Shown: one piece after another, positions 50,127 through 58,403 of the stretch | Position numbering within the stretch: the stretch's first letter is position 1 | How the letters are laid out: each line of letters begins with the position of its first letter | NCBI RefSeq assembly: GCF_020164785.1 | Contig: NZ_JAIUGX010000017.1 | Coordinates: 19,154 to 83,153 of the forward strand | Origin: Mesorhizobium sp. ES1-1 | GTDB lineage: Bacteria; Pseudomonadota; Alphaproteobacteria; Rhizobiales; Rhizobiaceae | Length of the DNA: 64,000 nt | Direction: 5' to 3' | The notes under the pieces: model-generated | The model's database searches: none | Told to the model about the DNA's origin: nothing | The model's input: only the letters and a program-made list of their open reading frames with translations | Program-made: the position numbers and the translations under genes

Positions 50127-51959
50127 CTATCCTTCGCCCGACAGGTCCCGGCGCGCCTTGTCGAGTTCCTCGGCGTAGCGTCGCATCAGATAACCCTCGG
50201 TCAGCAGCCCGAGCACGATGCGCTCGCTGAAGTCCTCGACGACGGCCAGTTCCTCCGCGCCGGCGCGCTGGAAGGTCTCCGCCGCTGCCTGCACGTTCAT
50301 GCTGGGCACCAGCACCGCGTCCTTGAACCTGGCAAGCGAGCCGACGGCGACATCCCCGCCGGACGGATCGCTATGCAATTCGGCCACGAGCAGCACACCC
50401 ACATAATGATCTCCGGGGTCGACCGCGATGACGCGTTGGGCGGAACCGAGCGGCACGTCCTTGCGGAAAGTTGCCAGCGTGGTCGATGCATCGATGGTCT
50501 TGATGTCCTTGCGCATCATCGAGCCGACGGTCAGGCTGCGCATCCAGCCGACATCATGGGCGCTGCGGATCGTTTCCCCGCGCAGATGGAAGCGCCACGT
50601 GGAGAATGAATAGCCGAAGGTTTCGCGCACCAGGATCGCCGACATGATCGAGGCGGCCAGGACAACCCCGGTGAGCGTCAGGTCGCGGGTCGATTCCAGC
50701 GCCAGGAAGGTCATGGTCAGCGGACCGCCGACGACGCCAACGGCGAGCGACGTCATGCCGACCACTGCGGCAACGGCCGGGTCGATACCTGTTGCCGGGG
50801 AGACGACAGCCATGGCGCCCGCGAACACCTTGCCGAGCAGGGCGCCGAGGAACAGCGAAGCGAAGAACAACCCGCCGCGGAAGCCCGAGCCCAGCGAGAC
50901 CGCCGATGCCGCCAGCTTCAGCACGAAGACGCCGGCCACCACGCCCAGCCCATAGTTCATCGAGAATTCGCGATGCAGCGCGCCATGCCCGCTGGACAGG
51001 ACCTGCGGCGTGACCAGCCCGAGCAACCCGACGATGACGCCGCCGATGACGGGGCGCAGCGAGGCGTCGACCGACAGCCTGGCAAAGCCGCGCTCGATCA
51101 GCGTCACCAGATGCATGATGGCGATCGAGGCGGCGCCGCCGAGCAGGCCGAGCAGCAGGAACGGCACGTATTGTCCGGCGGTCAGCGCCGGCAGTCCCGA
51201 CAGTTCGAGCGGAAACGGTACGCCGCCGAACATCTCGGCGGTCAGCGAAGCCGAGAGCGCCGCAGTCATCACAGGCGCGACATTGGCGACCGAATAGATA
51301 CCGATGACGAGTTCGAACCCGTAGAAAGCACCGGTCAGTGGCGCATCGAAAGCCGCGGCGATGGCGCCGGCGGCGCCGCAACCGACCAGGATGCGAACGT
51401 CGTTGCGGCGCAGCTTGAAGGCGAGCGCCAGCCTGGAGGCCAGGCCGGACCCGACCTGCGTATAGCCGGCCTCCAGTCCCACCGAGGCGCCGAAGCCGCT
51501 GGATACCATCGTCTGGACGGCGATGATGAAGGTGTCGGTCATTGACATGCGCCCGCCATAGAGCGCGTTCGCCTCGATCGGATCGACCGGGGTGCGGAAT
51601 TTCCGTATCCGCAGCCAGACGACCGACAATCCGAGCAGGATGCCGCCGATCGCCGGAACCAGCGCCTGGGTGGGATGGGCGAGCGAGAACATGGCCGATA
51701 GCCGTCCGCCCGGCTGGACGCCGAACAACAACCCGTGCAGGTCTTGGACGATCTGGCTCATCGCCGTGACCAGGATACCCGCCATCACGCCGACGACGCC
51801 GGCAAGGATGACCACCGCGATGCCACGCGCCTCGAGCAGCGGCAGCGATCTGATCAGCACCGCGCGAAGCCGGCGGGCATAGACTTCGCTGTGATTTGTG
51901 GAAGGCACCGGCGGCTCGCCAATATCGATGGAATTTTCGCCTGATACGCCCGGCGGCAC
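50127..51959 (-). CDS. ClC-family chloride channel/transporter with CBS domains
   Basis: A 610-aa ClC protein with about ten hydrophobic segments and a C-terminal pair of CBS domains (about 470-590). The gating glutamate motif reads G161-L-E163-A-G165 instead of GREGP, and the third signature reads GGLFFAS without the usual proline. The gating Glu is kept. These changes are shared by a branch of bacterial ClCs, so anion selectivity may differ from E. coli ClcA. Single-gene unit, no partner evident. Confidence 0.9.
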   Translation of the reverse strand: MPPGVSGENSIDIGEPPVPSTNHSEVYARRLRAVLIRSLPLLEARGIAVVILAGVVGVMAGILVTAMSQIVQDLHGLLFGVQPGGRLSAMFSLAHPTQALVPAIGGILLGLSVVWLRIRKFRTPVDPIEANALYGGRMSMTDTFIIAVQTMVSSGFGASVGLEAGYTQVGSGLASRLALAFKLRRNDVRILVGCGAAGAIAAAFDAPLTGAFYGFELVIGIYSVANVAPVMTAALSASLTAEMFGGVPFPLELSGLPALTAGQYVPFLLLGLLGGAASIAIMHLVTLIERGFARLSVDASLRPVIGGVIVGLLGLVTPQVLSSGHGALHREFSMNYGLGVVAGVFVLKLAASAVSLGSGFRGGLFFASLFLGALLGKVFAGAMAVVSPATGIDPAVAAVVGMTSLAVGVVGGPLTMTFLALESTRDLTLTGVVLAASIMSAILVRETFGYSFSTWRFHLRGETIRSAHDVGWMRSLTVGSMMRKDIKTIDASTTLATFRKDVPLGSAQRVIAVDPGDHYVGVLLVAELHSDPSGGDVAVGSLARFKDAVLVPSMNVQAAAETFQRAGAEELAVVEDFSERIVLGLLTEGYLMRRYAEELDKARRDLSGEG

Positions 51960-52151
51960 GTCGTGGCAACCATGATGCCGGGCAGAAGACCGGCTGGCCC
52001 CGCAGCGGTTTTTGCCACCGCGGCGGGCTGGAGATAACCCCTCTGTTGAAATCGGCAGGCTCCGTCACAATTCCGGGAAAATCCTGGCCAAACTCTCGAC
52101 TGCTCTGCAGTATCTTCACAACGACACTAATCACAACGTCGAGGGGTTCGA

Positions 52152-52649
52152 ATGACTAAAACCACACTAGGGTATTCATCTTATCAGATCGGGCTTCATT
52201 GGATCATCGCGGCGCTGGTCTTGTTCCAGTTGTTCTTCGGCGAGAGCATGACCACGGTTCGGGATGCTGCCGAAGAGGGCGCCGCGGTATCTCCGACCGA
52301 TCAGACGCTGGCGTCGGCACATTACTGGGTCGGCCTCTCGATCTTGGCGCTTGTGCTGATCAGGCTGGTCGTGCGTCTGGCTTCGGGCGCGCCTCAGCCG
52401 GCACGGAGCGGCCCATCCTGGATGCAGACTGCGGCGCTCGCCTCGCACCACCTTTTCTATGTCCTTCTGGTCGCCACGCCTATTATCGGACTTCTCGCCT
52501 TCTACTTTGGCGATCCGTGGGGAGATATCCATTCGCTCAACAAACCGGTGTTCATCGTCTTGATTGCAATCCACGCGCTGGCCGCACTCTTCCACCAGTT
52601 CTGGCTCCGGGACGGCACGTTGAGGCGGATGTTGGTGCCCTCCCGCTAG
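52152..52649 (+). CDS. Cytochrome b561
   Basis: A 165-aa four-helix membrane cytochrome. Candidate haem ligands H16 (GLHW), H57 (SAHYW), H127 (DIHSLN) and H141/H148 (AIHALAALFHQF) lie at the helix positions typical of bacterial b561 (CybB-like), which oxidises quinol or passes electrons from superoxide or quinol pools. Isolated gene. Confidence 0.9.
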   Translation: MTKTTLGYSSYQIGLHWIIAALVLFQLFFGESMTTVRDAAEEGAAVSPTDQTLASAHYWVGLSILALVLIRLVVRLASGAPQPARSGPSWMQTAALASHHLFYVLLVATPIIGLLAFYFGDPWGDIHSLNKPVFIVLIAIHALAALFHQFWLRDGTLRRMLVPSR

Positions 52650-52810
52650 GTGCGGCGGTCGGCAAACTACCGTCACGAACTTGCCGGCCACGTTGACGTA
52701 AACGTCAACTCGAAGCTATATGCGGCAGCGATGTTGATCGCGAAGGACAAGGCGGGCGTTTCGGGCGGATCGAAGCGCCTATGCTCGAACAACCAGACGA
52801 GGAGAACGAT

Positions 52811-53095
52811 GTGAGCGTTCAGGACATTGCCGAGAAGATCAAGTCGCAGGTGGCGAGCAGCGGGTTCGACCGTTCCGTGAAGTTCGATACGGGCGGCGAT
52901 GGGGTCATCGTCATTGACGGCGCGACCGTTTCGACGACTGACGCGCCGACCGATTGCACGATCAAGCTTTCGCTCGATGATCTGGAATCTCTGCTCGCAG
53001 GCGACCTGAACCCGACCATGGCTTTCATGACCGGCAAGATCAAGGTCGAAGGCGACATGTCGGTGGCCATGGCTCTCAGCCAGTTGATCGGCTGA
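52811..53095 (+). CDS. SCP2 sterol-binding-domain protein
   Basis: A 94-aa soluble protein with the SCP2 lipid-binding fold: DCTIKLSLDDLESLLAGDLNPTMAFMTGKIKVEGDMSVAMALSQLI. The start is the GTG at 52811, because GAGGAGA precedes it by 5 nt; the ATG at 52781 would put extra residues ahead of the fold without a good site. Small stand-alone SCP2 proteins in rhizobia are of unknown ligand. Confidence 0.88.
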   Translation: MSVQDIAEKIKSQVASSGFDRSVKFDTGGDGVIVIDGATVSTTDAPTDCTIKLSLDDLESLLAGDLNPTMAFMTGKIKVEGDMSVAMALSQLIG

Positions 53096-53134
53096 CCTTG
53101 CGAAGGGCGTCAGGCGCAAACGCTGCGAAGCTTC

Positions 53135-53164
53135 AAACGCCGCCCCCGCCCGGGGCGGCGTTTT
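53135..53164 (+). terminator. Rho-independent terminator after the SCP2 gene
   Basis: A 12-bp stem (53135-53146 with 53152-53163), loop CGCCC, flanked by A and T residues. It serves the SCP2 gene and, from the other side, possibly the GNAT gene that ends at 53191. Confidence 0.8.
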
Positions 53165-53190
53165 CATGTGAGGAGCGATCGGACCCAGGC

Positions 53191-53775
53191 TCAGGCCGCC
53201 AGCGTCCGTGCCTTGAGCTTGCGTCCGGACGCCTTGAGCGTACCTTCCGCTCCATCGAGCGCGCCATCCACCAGTTCCAGCGCCAGCAGGCGCTGCCGCT
53301 CGTAAGGTCCCGGCATGGCAAGCTCCCCCGTCCGGGCTGCCGAGAAACCGAAGCGTCCATAGTATGGCTCGTCGCCGACCAGTAGGATCGCCGCATGGCC
53401 GAGGCGCGCCGCCTCGCAGACCGCGTGGCGCATCAGCGCCGACCCGATGCCGGCACTTTTCAGCGACGGATCGACAGCCAGCGGGCCGAGGAGGAGCGCG
53501 GCCCGGCCGTTCTCGCCCAACGTCACATCCCAAAGCCGCACCGTGCCGGTCACCGCACCCGATGCATCGCGCGCAACGAACGCTAGCCCTTCCGAGGGCC
53601 GCCGGCCGCGCCGCAGCTTCTCCGATGACTTCTTCTTGCGCCTTGGTCCCATGGCGGCGTCGAGCAAGGCTTCCCGGGGCGCGACATCGGCGGCAGATTC
53701 CGCAACGATGACGACGTCCGCGCTTGGAGAGGCAAGCGGCCAACCGCCCTCAACGATGATATTGGCAATATCCAT
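53191..53775 (-). CDS. GNAT-family N-acetyltransferase
   Basis: A 194-aa acetyltransferase. The GNAT motif A lies around GPLAVDPSLKSAGIGSALMRHAV (acetyl-CoA pyrophosphate loop SAGIGS, about 110-115), and motif B is near YYGRFGF. It is leftward, 98 bp after the ornithine decarboxylase. GNATs of this length often acetylate small amines or ribosomal proteins. A diamine N-acetyltransferase role is suggested only by its position beside odc. Confidence 0.82.
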   Translation of the reverse strand: MDIANIIVEGGWPLASPSADVVIVAESAADVAPREALLDAAMGPRRKKKSSEKLRRGRRPSEGLAFVARDASGAVTGTVRLWDVTLGENGRAALLLGPLAVDPSLKSAGIGSALMRHAVCEAARLGHAAILLVGDEPYYGRFGFSAARTGELAMPGPYERQRLLALELVDGALDGAEGTLKASGRKLKARTLAA

Positions 53776-53873
53776 TTCCGCGATCCTTCACGAGCGGAGA
53801 TCTGTTCCACAGGCGAGCCCGACAGGCGGCGAAAGCCGCCCACCGGGGTGATCTGATCGGTCCTTCCGGGCCG

Positions 53874-55007
53874 TCAGATCACGTAGGATCGGAGAGGCTC
53901 GAAGCCGTTGAACGCAACCGCCGAATAGGTGGTCGTGTAGGCGCCGGTGCCTTCGATCAGCACCTCATCGCCAATGGTCAGCGACAAGGGCAGCGGATAC
54001 GGCGTCTTCTCGTACATCACGTCGGCCGAATCGCAGGTCGGGCCGGCGAGCACGCATGGCGCGGTCTCCGTGCCGTCATGCCGCGTGACAAGCGGGTAGC
54101 GGATCGCCTCGTCCATCGTCTCGGCGAGACCGCCGAACTTGCCGATGTCGAGGAACACCCAGCGGACATTGTCGTTGGCCGCCTTCTTCGAGATCAGCAC
54201 GACTTCCGACTTGATGACGCCGGCATTGCCGACCATGCCGCGGCCCGGCTCGATGATGGTTTCCGGGATGGCATTGCCGAAATGCTTGCGCAGCGCCGAG
54301 AAGATCGCCTGGCCGTAGGCCTGAGCCGCGGGCACGTCGCGCAGGTAACGGGTTGGGAAACCGCCACCCATATTGACCATCTTGAGCACGATGCCCTCCT
54401 CCGCAAGCGTGGCGAACACCTTCTTGGCATCGGCCAGCGCGCGGTCCCAGGCGGTGAGGTCGGTCTGCTGCGAACCGACATGGAACGAGACGCCATAGGC
54501 GTCGAGGCCGAGCGCCTTCGCCTGACGCAGCACGTCGACGGCCATGTCGGGCGCGCAGCCGAATTTGCGCGACAGCGGCCATTCGGCGCCTTCTCCGTCG
54601 GTCAGGACGCGGCAGAACACGCGCGCGCCGGGAGCGACGCGGGCGATCTTCTCGACCTCCTCGACGCAATCGACGGCGAACAGCTTGATGCCGAGCTGAT
54701 GAGCCCGTGCGATGTCGCGTTCCTTCTTGATGGTGTTGCCGAACGAAATGCGCTCCGCCGGCGCGCCGGCATCCATCGCCATCTCCACCTCGGCAACCGA
54801 AGCGGTGTCGAAGGACGAGCCCATGGCGGCAAGCAGACGCAGGATTTCAGGCGCCGGATTTGCCTTCACGGCGTAGTAGATCTTCGAATCGGGCAGCGCC
54901 TTCTCGAAGGCGCGGAAATTGTCGCGCACGACATCGAGGTCGACGACTAGGCAGGGGCCGGACGGGCGTCGGGTGGCGAGGAAGTCGAGGATGCGCTGGG
55001 TAGCCAT
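53874..55007 (-). CDS. odc: Ornithine decarboxylase, alanine-racemase-fold (group IV), PLP-dependent
   Basis: A 377-aa enzyme that makes putrescine (and possibly cadaverine) from ornithine. PLP lysine K48 (YYAVKANP), GVSFHVGSQQTD, EPGRGMVG (PLP phosphate) and the substrate-site GPTCDSADVMY (Cys and Asp from the other subunit) are all present. Length is characteristic of rhizobial eukaryotic-type ODCs. The start at 55007 has GGAGAG 6 nt upstream. It is preceded by an unusually long transcribed leader with its own promoter, described separately. Confidence 0.94.
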   Translation of the reverse strand: MATQRILDFLATRRPSGPCLVVDLDVVRDNFRAFEKALPDSKIYYAVKANPAPEILRLLAAMGSSFDTASVAEVEMAMDAGAPAERISFGNTIKKERDIARAHQLGIKLFAVDCVEEVEKIARVAPGARVFCRVLTDGEGAEWPLSRKFGCAPDMAVDVLRQAKALGLDAYGVSFHVGSQQTDLTAWDRALADAKKVFATLAEEGIVLKMVNMGGGFPTRYLRDVPAAQAYGQAIFSALRKHFGNAIPETIIEPGRGMVGNAGVIKSEVVLISKKAANDNVRWVFLDIGKFGGLAETMDEAIRYPLVTRHDGTETAPCVLAGPTCDSADVMYEKTPYPLPLSLTIGDEVLIEGTGAYTTTYSAVAFNGFEPLRSYVI

Positions 55008-55440
55008 CGGGTCTCTCCAAACACGCCTTTCGGCGCGCACAAGGGTGCGGACGCGGGCTGTCGGCCTCGCGAACACGCGGTCAAACAAAGGCGGGACGGA
55101 AATTCCATGGAACCAGCCGGTGGAGACCCCGGAACCATGAAACGCCGTCTCGCGGCGATGAACCTCGGCCTTGCCCGGCTTCGGTTCGCTTTGTCTGCCT
55201 TGGCTTGGATTGGGAGAACCCGTTCCGCACTGCCGGCAATGAAGGTGTGCCTCTTCAGTAACCCCGGTCTTTGGACAACCGGCAGAGAACCAGAAAGGCC
55301 CGCACCGTCGTTGCTTCAAGGTGTCCTCGGTCTGGCGGTTGGCCGCTAAACCGACTGGAGGGGTTGGCTCCAGTTACCTTACCGATTTCGCTCACCATTC
55401 GAGGATCGGCGGACACCCACAGGCACGTGCGACTTTGGGC
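55008..55440 (-). promoter_or_regulatory. Long 5' leader of ornithine decarboxylase (speF-type candidate)
   Basis: From the predicted start at about 55440 to the odc start is roughly 430 nt, far longer than a normal leader. Alphaproteobacterial odc/speF genes carry a conserved structured leader (Rfam speF motif) of similar length, so this region is very likely that element. Structure and conservation could not be computed here. It encloses a candidate leader peptide at 55255-55398. Confidence 0.6.
55255..55398 (-). CDS. Candidate leader peptide in the odc leader
   Basis: A short frame in the odc leader on the sense strand. From ATG 55398 it encodes 47 residues; from GTG 55305 it encodes the last 16, ending VLCRLSKDRGY. 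The translated part overlaps the middle of the leader, about 250 nt before odc. By analogy with the ornithine-sensing SpeFL peptide of enteric bacteria, ribosome stalling here could control odc. Ribosome binding sites are weak and conservation is untested, so the call is tentative. Confidence 0.3.
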   Translation of the reverse strand: MVSEIGKVTGANPSSRFSGQPPDRGHLEATTVRAFLVLCRLSKDRGY

Positions 55441-55446
55441 AAGCGC

Positions 55447-55475
55447 GATATAGGGTCGAAGGATTTCACAATCAA
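55447..55475 (-). promoter_or_regulatory. Sigma-70-type promoter of ornithine decarboxylase
   Basis: On the minus strand TTGATT (55475-55470) and TATATC (55452-55447) are separated by exactly 17 bp. Transcription would start near 55440. The divergent amidase begins at 55550. Confidence 0.6.
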
Positions 55476-55549
55476 TAAAAATCGTATCCAAGGTTGTAAA
55501 AAATCCGGCAGCGAACAATGTTGATGCAATCGTATCCGGATATCGAACG

Positions 55550-56746
55550 ATGACAGGCACGCACGGCCCCCTCAACGCCTTTTTGGATCTCCGGCAGATG
55601 CCGGTCGCGCATGCCGAGCTCGGACCGCTGGCCGGGTTGCGGCTGGCCGTCAAGGACATCTATGACGTCGCAGGCTTCCGCACCGGCTGCGGCAATCCGG
55701 AGAAATTCGGGTCCAGCCCCGCCGCCTCGCGCACCGCGCCGGCGGTCCAGGTGATTCTCGATGCCGGCGCTCGCTTCGTCGGTAAGACCCAGACGGACGA
55801 GCTCGCCTTCGCCCTGTTCGGGCAGAACGCGCATTTTTCGTTTCCGGTGAACCCGGCCGCTCCCGACCGCGTCACCGGCGGCTCATCCTCGGGCTCGGCG
55901 GCGGCGGTAGCGGGAAGGCTGGCCGACATCGCCACCGGTTCGGACACGGGCGGTTCCATCCGTGCGCCGGCGAGCTTTTGCGGACTGATAGGGCTGCGAA
56001 CCACGCATGGCCGCATTTCGCTTGAGGGCGCCATGCCGCTGGCGCCGAGCCTGGACACGTTTGGCTGGTTCGCCGACGACATCGAGACTTATGAGACCGT
56101 CGGCAAGCTGCTGCTTGGCCGCGATCCGCATCATCACCCGCTGGACCGCCCGATCGCGCTTGACTGGTTGGACCAGTTGGTCGCCCGTCCGGCGCTTGCC
56201 GAATATGCAGAGATGAAGGCCCTGGCGAAAGCGGCCTTCGGTGCGGCGGCGATGCCCGCGACGCATTTCAGCGCGTCTCCCGATGAGCTCTACTGGTGCT
56301 TCCGCCGGCTGCAGGCCAAGGAAGCCTGGGCCGTGCACGGCGCGTGGATCAACAGCGGTGAGCGTCGGCTTGGCCCCGGCGTGGAGGAGCGGTTCCGCTT
56401 TGGCAGCACCGTCGATGACCGCACGGCGCAGGCCGAGAAGGGGCGGCGGCTGACCTTTCGCGCCGAACTGGGCGCGCTGCTGGGCAAGGACGGTTTTCTG
56501 GTCCTGCCGACGGTGCCGGGACCGGCGCCCTATGTGGATAGCACGCCCGAGCAGTTCCAGGCCTATCGCGAGCGGGCGCTGCGGCTCCTGTGTCTGGCGG
56601 GCCTGTCCGGCTTTCCGCAGATCACCCTGCCCGTCGGCACGGTCGCCGGCGCCCCGTTCGGCCTTTCGCTGCTTGGGCCTTCCGGCAGCGACATCGCCCT
56701 GATACGGCTCGGCCGGCGACTTCTCGATGCGGCACGAAAGGCCTGA
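55550..56746 (+). CDS. Amidase-signature-family amidase
   Basis: A 398-aa amidase. The catalytic triad is Lys in AVKDIYDVAG (about residue 35), then cis-Ser and the nucleophile Ser in the GGSSSGSAAAVA and TGSDTGGSIR segments (about 111-135). Shorter than many amidases (about 450-500), as in the AtzF/indoleacetamide-like branch, but with no missing core. It is followed 3 bp later by a LysR gene and likely co-transcribed with it. It is divergent from odc; the substrate is unknown. Confidence 0.9.
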   Translation: MTGTHGPLNAFLDLRQMPVAHAELGPLAGLRLAVKDIYDVAGFRTGCGNPEKFGSSPAASRTAPAVQVILDAGARFVGKTQTDELAFALFGQNAHFSFPVNPAAPDRVTGGSSSGSAAAVAGRLADIATGSDTGGSIRAPASFCGLIGLRTTHGRISLEGAMPLAPSLDTFGWFADDIETYETVGKLLLGRDPHHHPLDRPIALDWLDQLVARPALAEYAEMKALAKAAFGAAAMPATHFSASPDELYWCFRRLQAKEAWAVHGAWINSGERRLGPGVEERFRFGSTVDDRTAQAEKGRRLTFRAELGALLGKDGFLVLPTVPGPAPYVDSTPEQFQAYRERALRLLCLAGLSGFPQITLPVGTVAGAPFGLSLLGPSGSDIALIRLGRRLLDAARKA

Positions 56747-56749
56747 GTT

Positions 56750-57649
56750 ATGGACACCCTGACCCGCATGCGCGCGTTCATCGATGTGGTCGAGGCCGAG
56801 GGCTTTTCGGCCGCGGCGCGCAAGATCGGCCGCTCCAAGGCGCTGCTGTCGAAATATGTGCGCGAACTCGAGGACGAACTCGGCGCACTGCTGCTTAACC
56901 GCACCACCCGCCAGTTCTCGATGACCGAGGCAGGCCACACCTATTACCGGCGCGCCTCGGAGATCGTGCGCGAGGTCGACAGCCTGGCCGACGCCGTGCG
57001 CGAATCGTCCGGCGATGTGCGCGGCAGGATCAAGCTGTCGGCGCCGCGCACCTTCGCCGACGCGCCGATCGGCCAGTCGCTCATCGACTTCGCCAAGCAG
57101 CATCCCGAGATCGTGCTCGACATCCAGCTCGACGACCGCTTCGTCGACCTCGTCGAGGAGGGCTTCGACCTCGCAGTGCGCATATCGCGCCTCGAGAACT
57201 CGTCGCTGATCGCCAGGCGGCTGGCGCCGTTCTCCATAAGGCTCTGCGCCTCGCCCGAACTGATCGCCAAGCATGGCATGCCGACACGCCCGCAGGACCT
57301 CAGCCGCATGCCGTGCATCATCGACACCAATGGCCGCGGGCTGAACAACTGGCCGTTCAAGGGCGACAATGGCGATCCGGTCAGCGTTTCGGTCTCGGGC
57401 CCGATTGAGGTCAACAGTCCGATGGCGGCGCGGGCCGCGGCTGTGGCTGGTCTCGGATTTTCCATCCTGCCGGATTTCATCGCTGCGCCGGACATCGAAG
57501 GCGGCCGGCTGATCACGGTGATGGATGACCGCATCCTGGCAGGTGGCGGCATTTTCGCGGTCTATCCGCATCGCCGTTACCTGCCGGCGAAAGTACGCGT
57601 CTTCGTCGACTTCCTGGTCCATTGGTTCAGGACGCGCGAGGCATCCTAG
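56750..57649 (+). CDS. LysR-family transcriptional regulator
   Basis: A 299-aa LysR protein with N-terminal helix-turn-helix (about 4-62; MRAFIDVVEAEGFSAAARKIGRSKALLSKYVRELEDELGA) and effector domain (about 90-295). The spacing of 3 bp after the amidase is unusual for LysR genes, which are normally divergent. It might regulate the shared operon from within, or target another locus. Confidence 0.9.
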   Translation: MDTLTRMRAFIDVVEAEGFSAAARKIGRSKALLSKYVRELEDELGALLLNRTTRQFSMTEAGHTYYRRASEIVREVDSLADAVRESSGDVRGRIKLSAPRTFADAPIGQSLIDFAKQHPEIVLDIQLDDRFVDLVEEGFDLAVRISRLENSSLIARRLAPFSIRLCASPELIAKHGMPTRPQDLSRMPCIIDTNGRGLNNWPFKGDNGDPVSVSVSGPIEVNSPMAARAAAVAGLGFSILPDFIAAPDIEGGRLITVMDDRILAGGGIFAVYPHRRYLPAKVRVFVDFLVHWFRTREAS

Positions 57650-57734
57650 TCTAACCCTTCATCCATCGGTCCCAATTTCGCCCCCTTTCTGGTCCCTCTC
57701 CCTATCTCCGAGCCCAATGGAATCGCGACCTGGA

Positions 57735-58403
57735 ATGCACCTGAAACGGCACGCAATCATGCTGGCCTTGGCCACGGTCGCGACCTTCGCCACCGTCGGA
57801 CCTGCGCGGGTGCATCCGCATGTCTTCGCCGAGGCCCGGCTCGACGTCATCCTGTCGCCGGATCACCAAAGTGCGAAAACGCTCCGCCATCTCTGGCGCT
57901 TCGACGATCTGTTTTCGAGTACGGTGATGATGGAGTTCGACAAGAATTCCGACCTGAAGCTTGACGACGCGGAGCTGAAGGAAGTGGCCGACACCGTCCA
58001 TGCCTCTTTGGCCGAGTTCAATTATTTCCAGCTCGTCACCGTCGACGGCAAGGACGTGGCGATGACGCCGCCCCCGCATTTGATGGCGAATTTCGACAAC
58101 GACCAGCTGATCATCCTGTTCGAATCCGAGCCTAAGACGCCCATCAAGCTGGCCGGCAAGATCGATATAGGCGTCTACGACCCGACCTTCTACACGGCCA
58201 TCGACTTCACCGAAGACTCCAATATCAGCGTTGAAGGCCTGCCGTCGAATTGCGCCAGCAAGGTCGTCCGTCCCGATCCGGACGAGGCGATCAAGGAAAA
58301 CCAGAAGACCCTGACGGACGCTTTTTTCAACGATCCGACCGGCACCGACATGAGCAAGATCTTCGCCACCAAGCTTGAACTGACCTGTCAGCCAGAAGGA
58401 TGA
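57735..58403 (+). CDS. DUF1007 periplasmic protein
   Basis: A 222-aa DUF1007 protein. A signal peptide (about 1-26, ending VGPARVHPH) precedes the conserved HPHVFAEARLDVIL and WRFDDLFSSTVMMEFDKNSD segments. The family is found with nickel/cobalt or zinc transporters and is thought to bind metal. The next gene's ATG overlaps its TGA, confirming operon linkage to the NicO exporter. The start could instead be 57717. Confidence 0.88.
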   Translation: MHLKRHAIMLALATVATFATVGPARVHPHVFAEARLDVILSPDHQSAKTLRHLWRFDDLFSSTVMMEFDKNSDLKLDDAELKEVADTVHASLAEFNYFQLVTVDGKDVAMTPPPHLMANFDNDQLIILFESEPKTPIKLAGKIDIGVYDPTFYTAIDFTEDSNISVEGLPSNCASKVVRPDPDEAIKENQKTLTDAFFNDPTGTDMSKIFATKLELTCQPEG

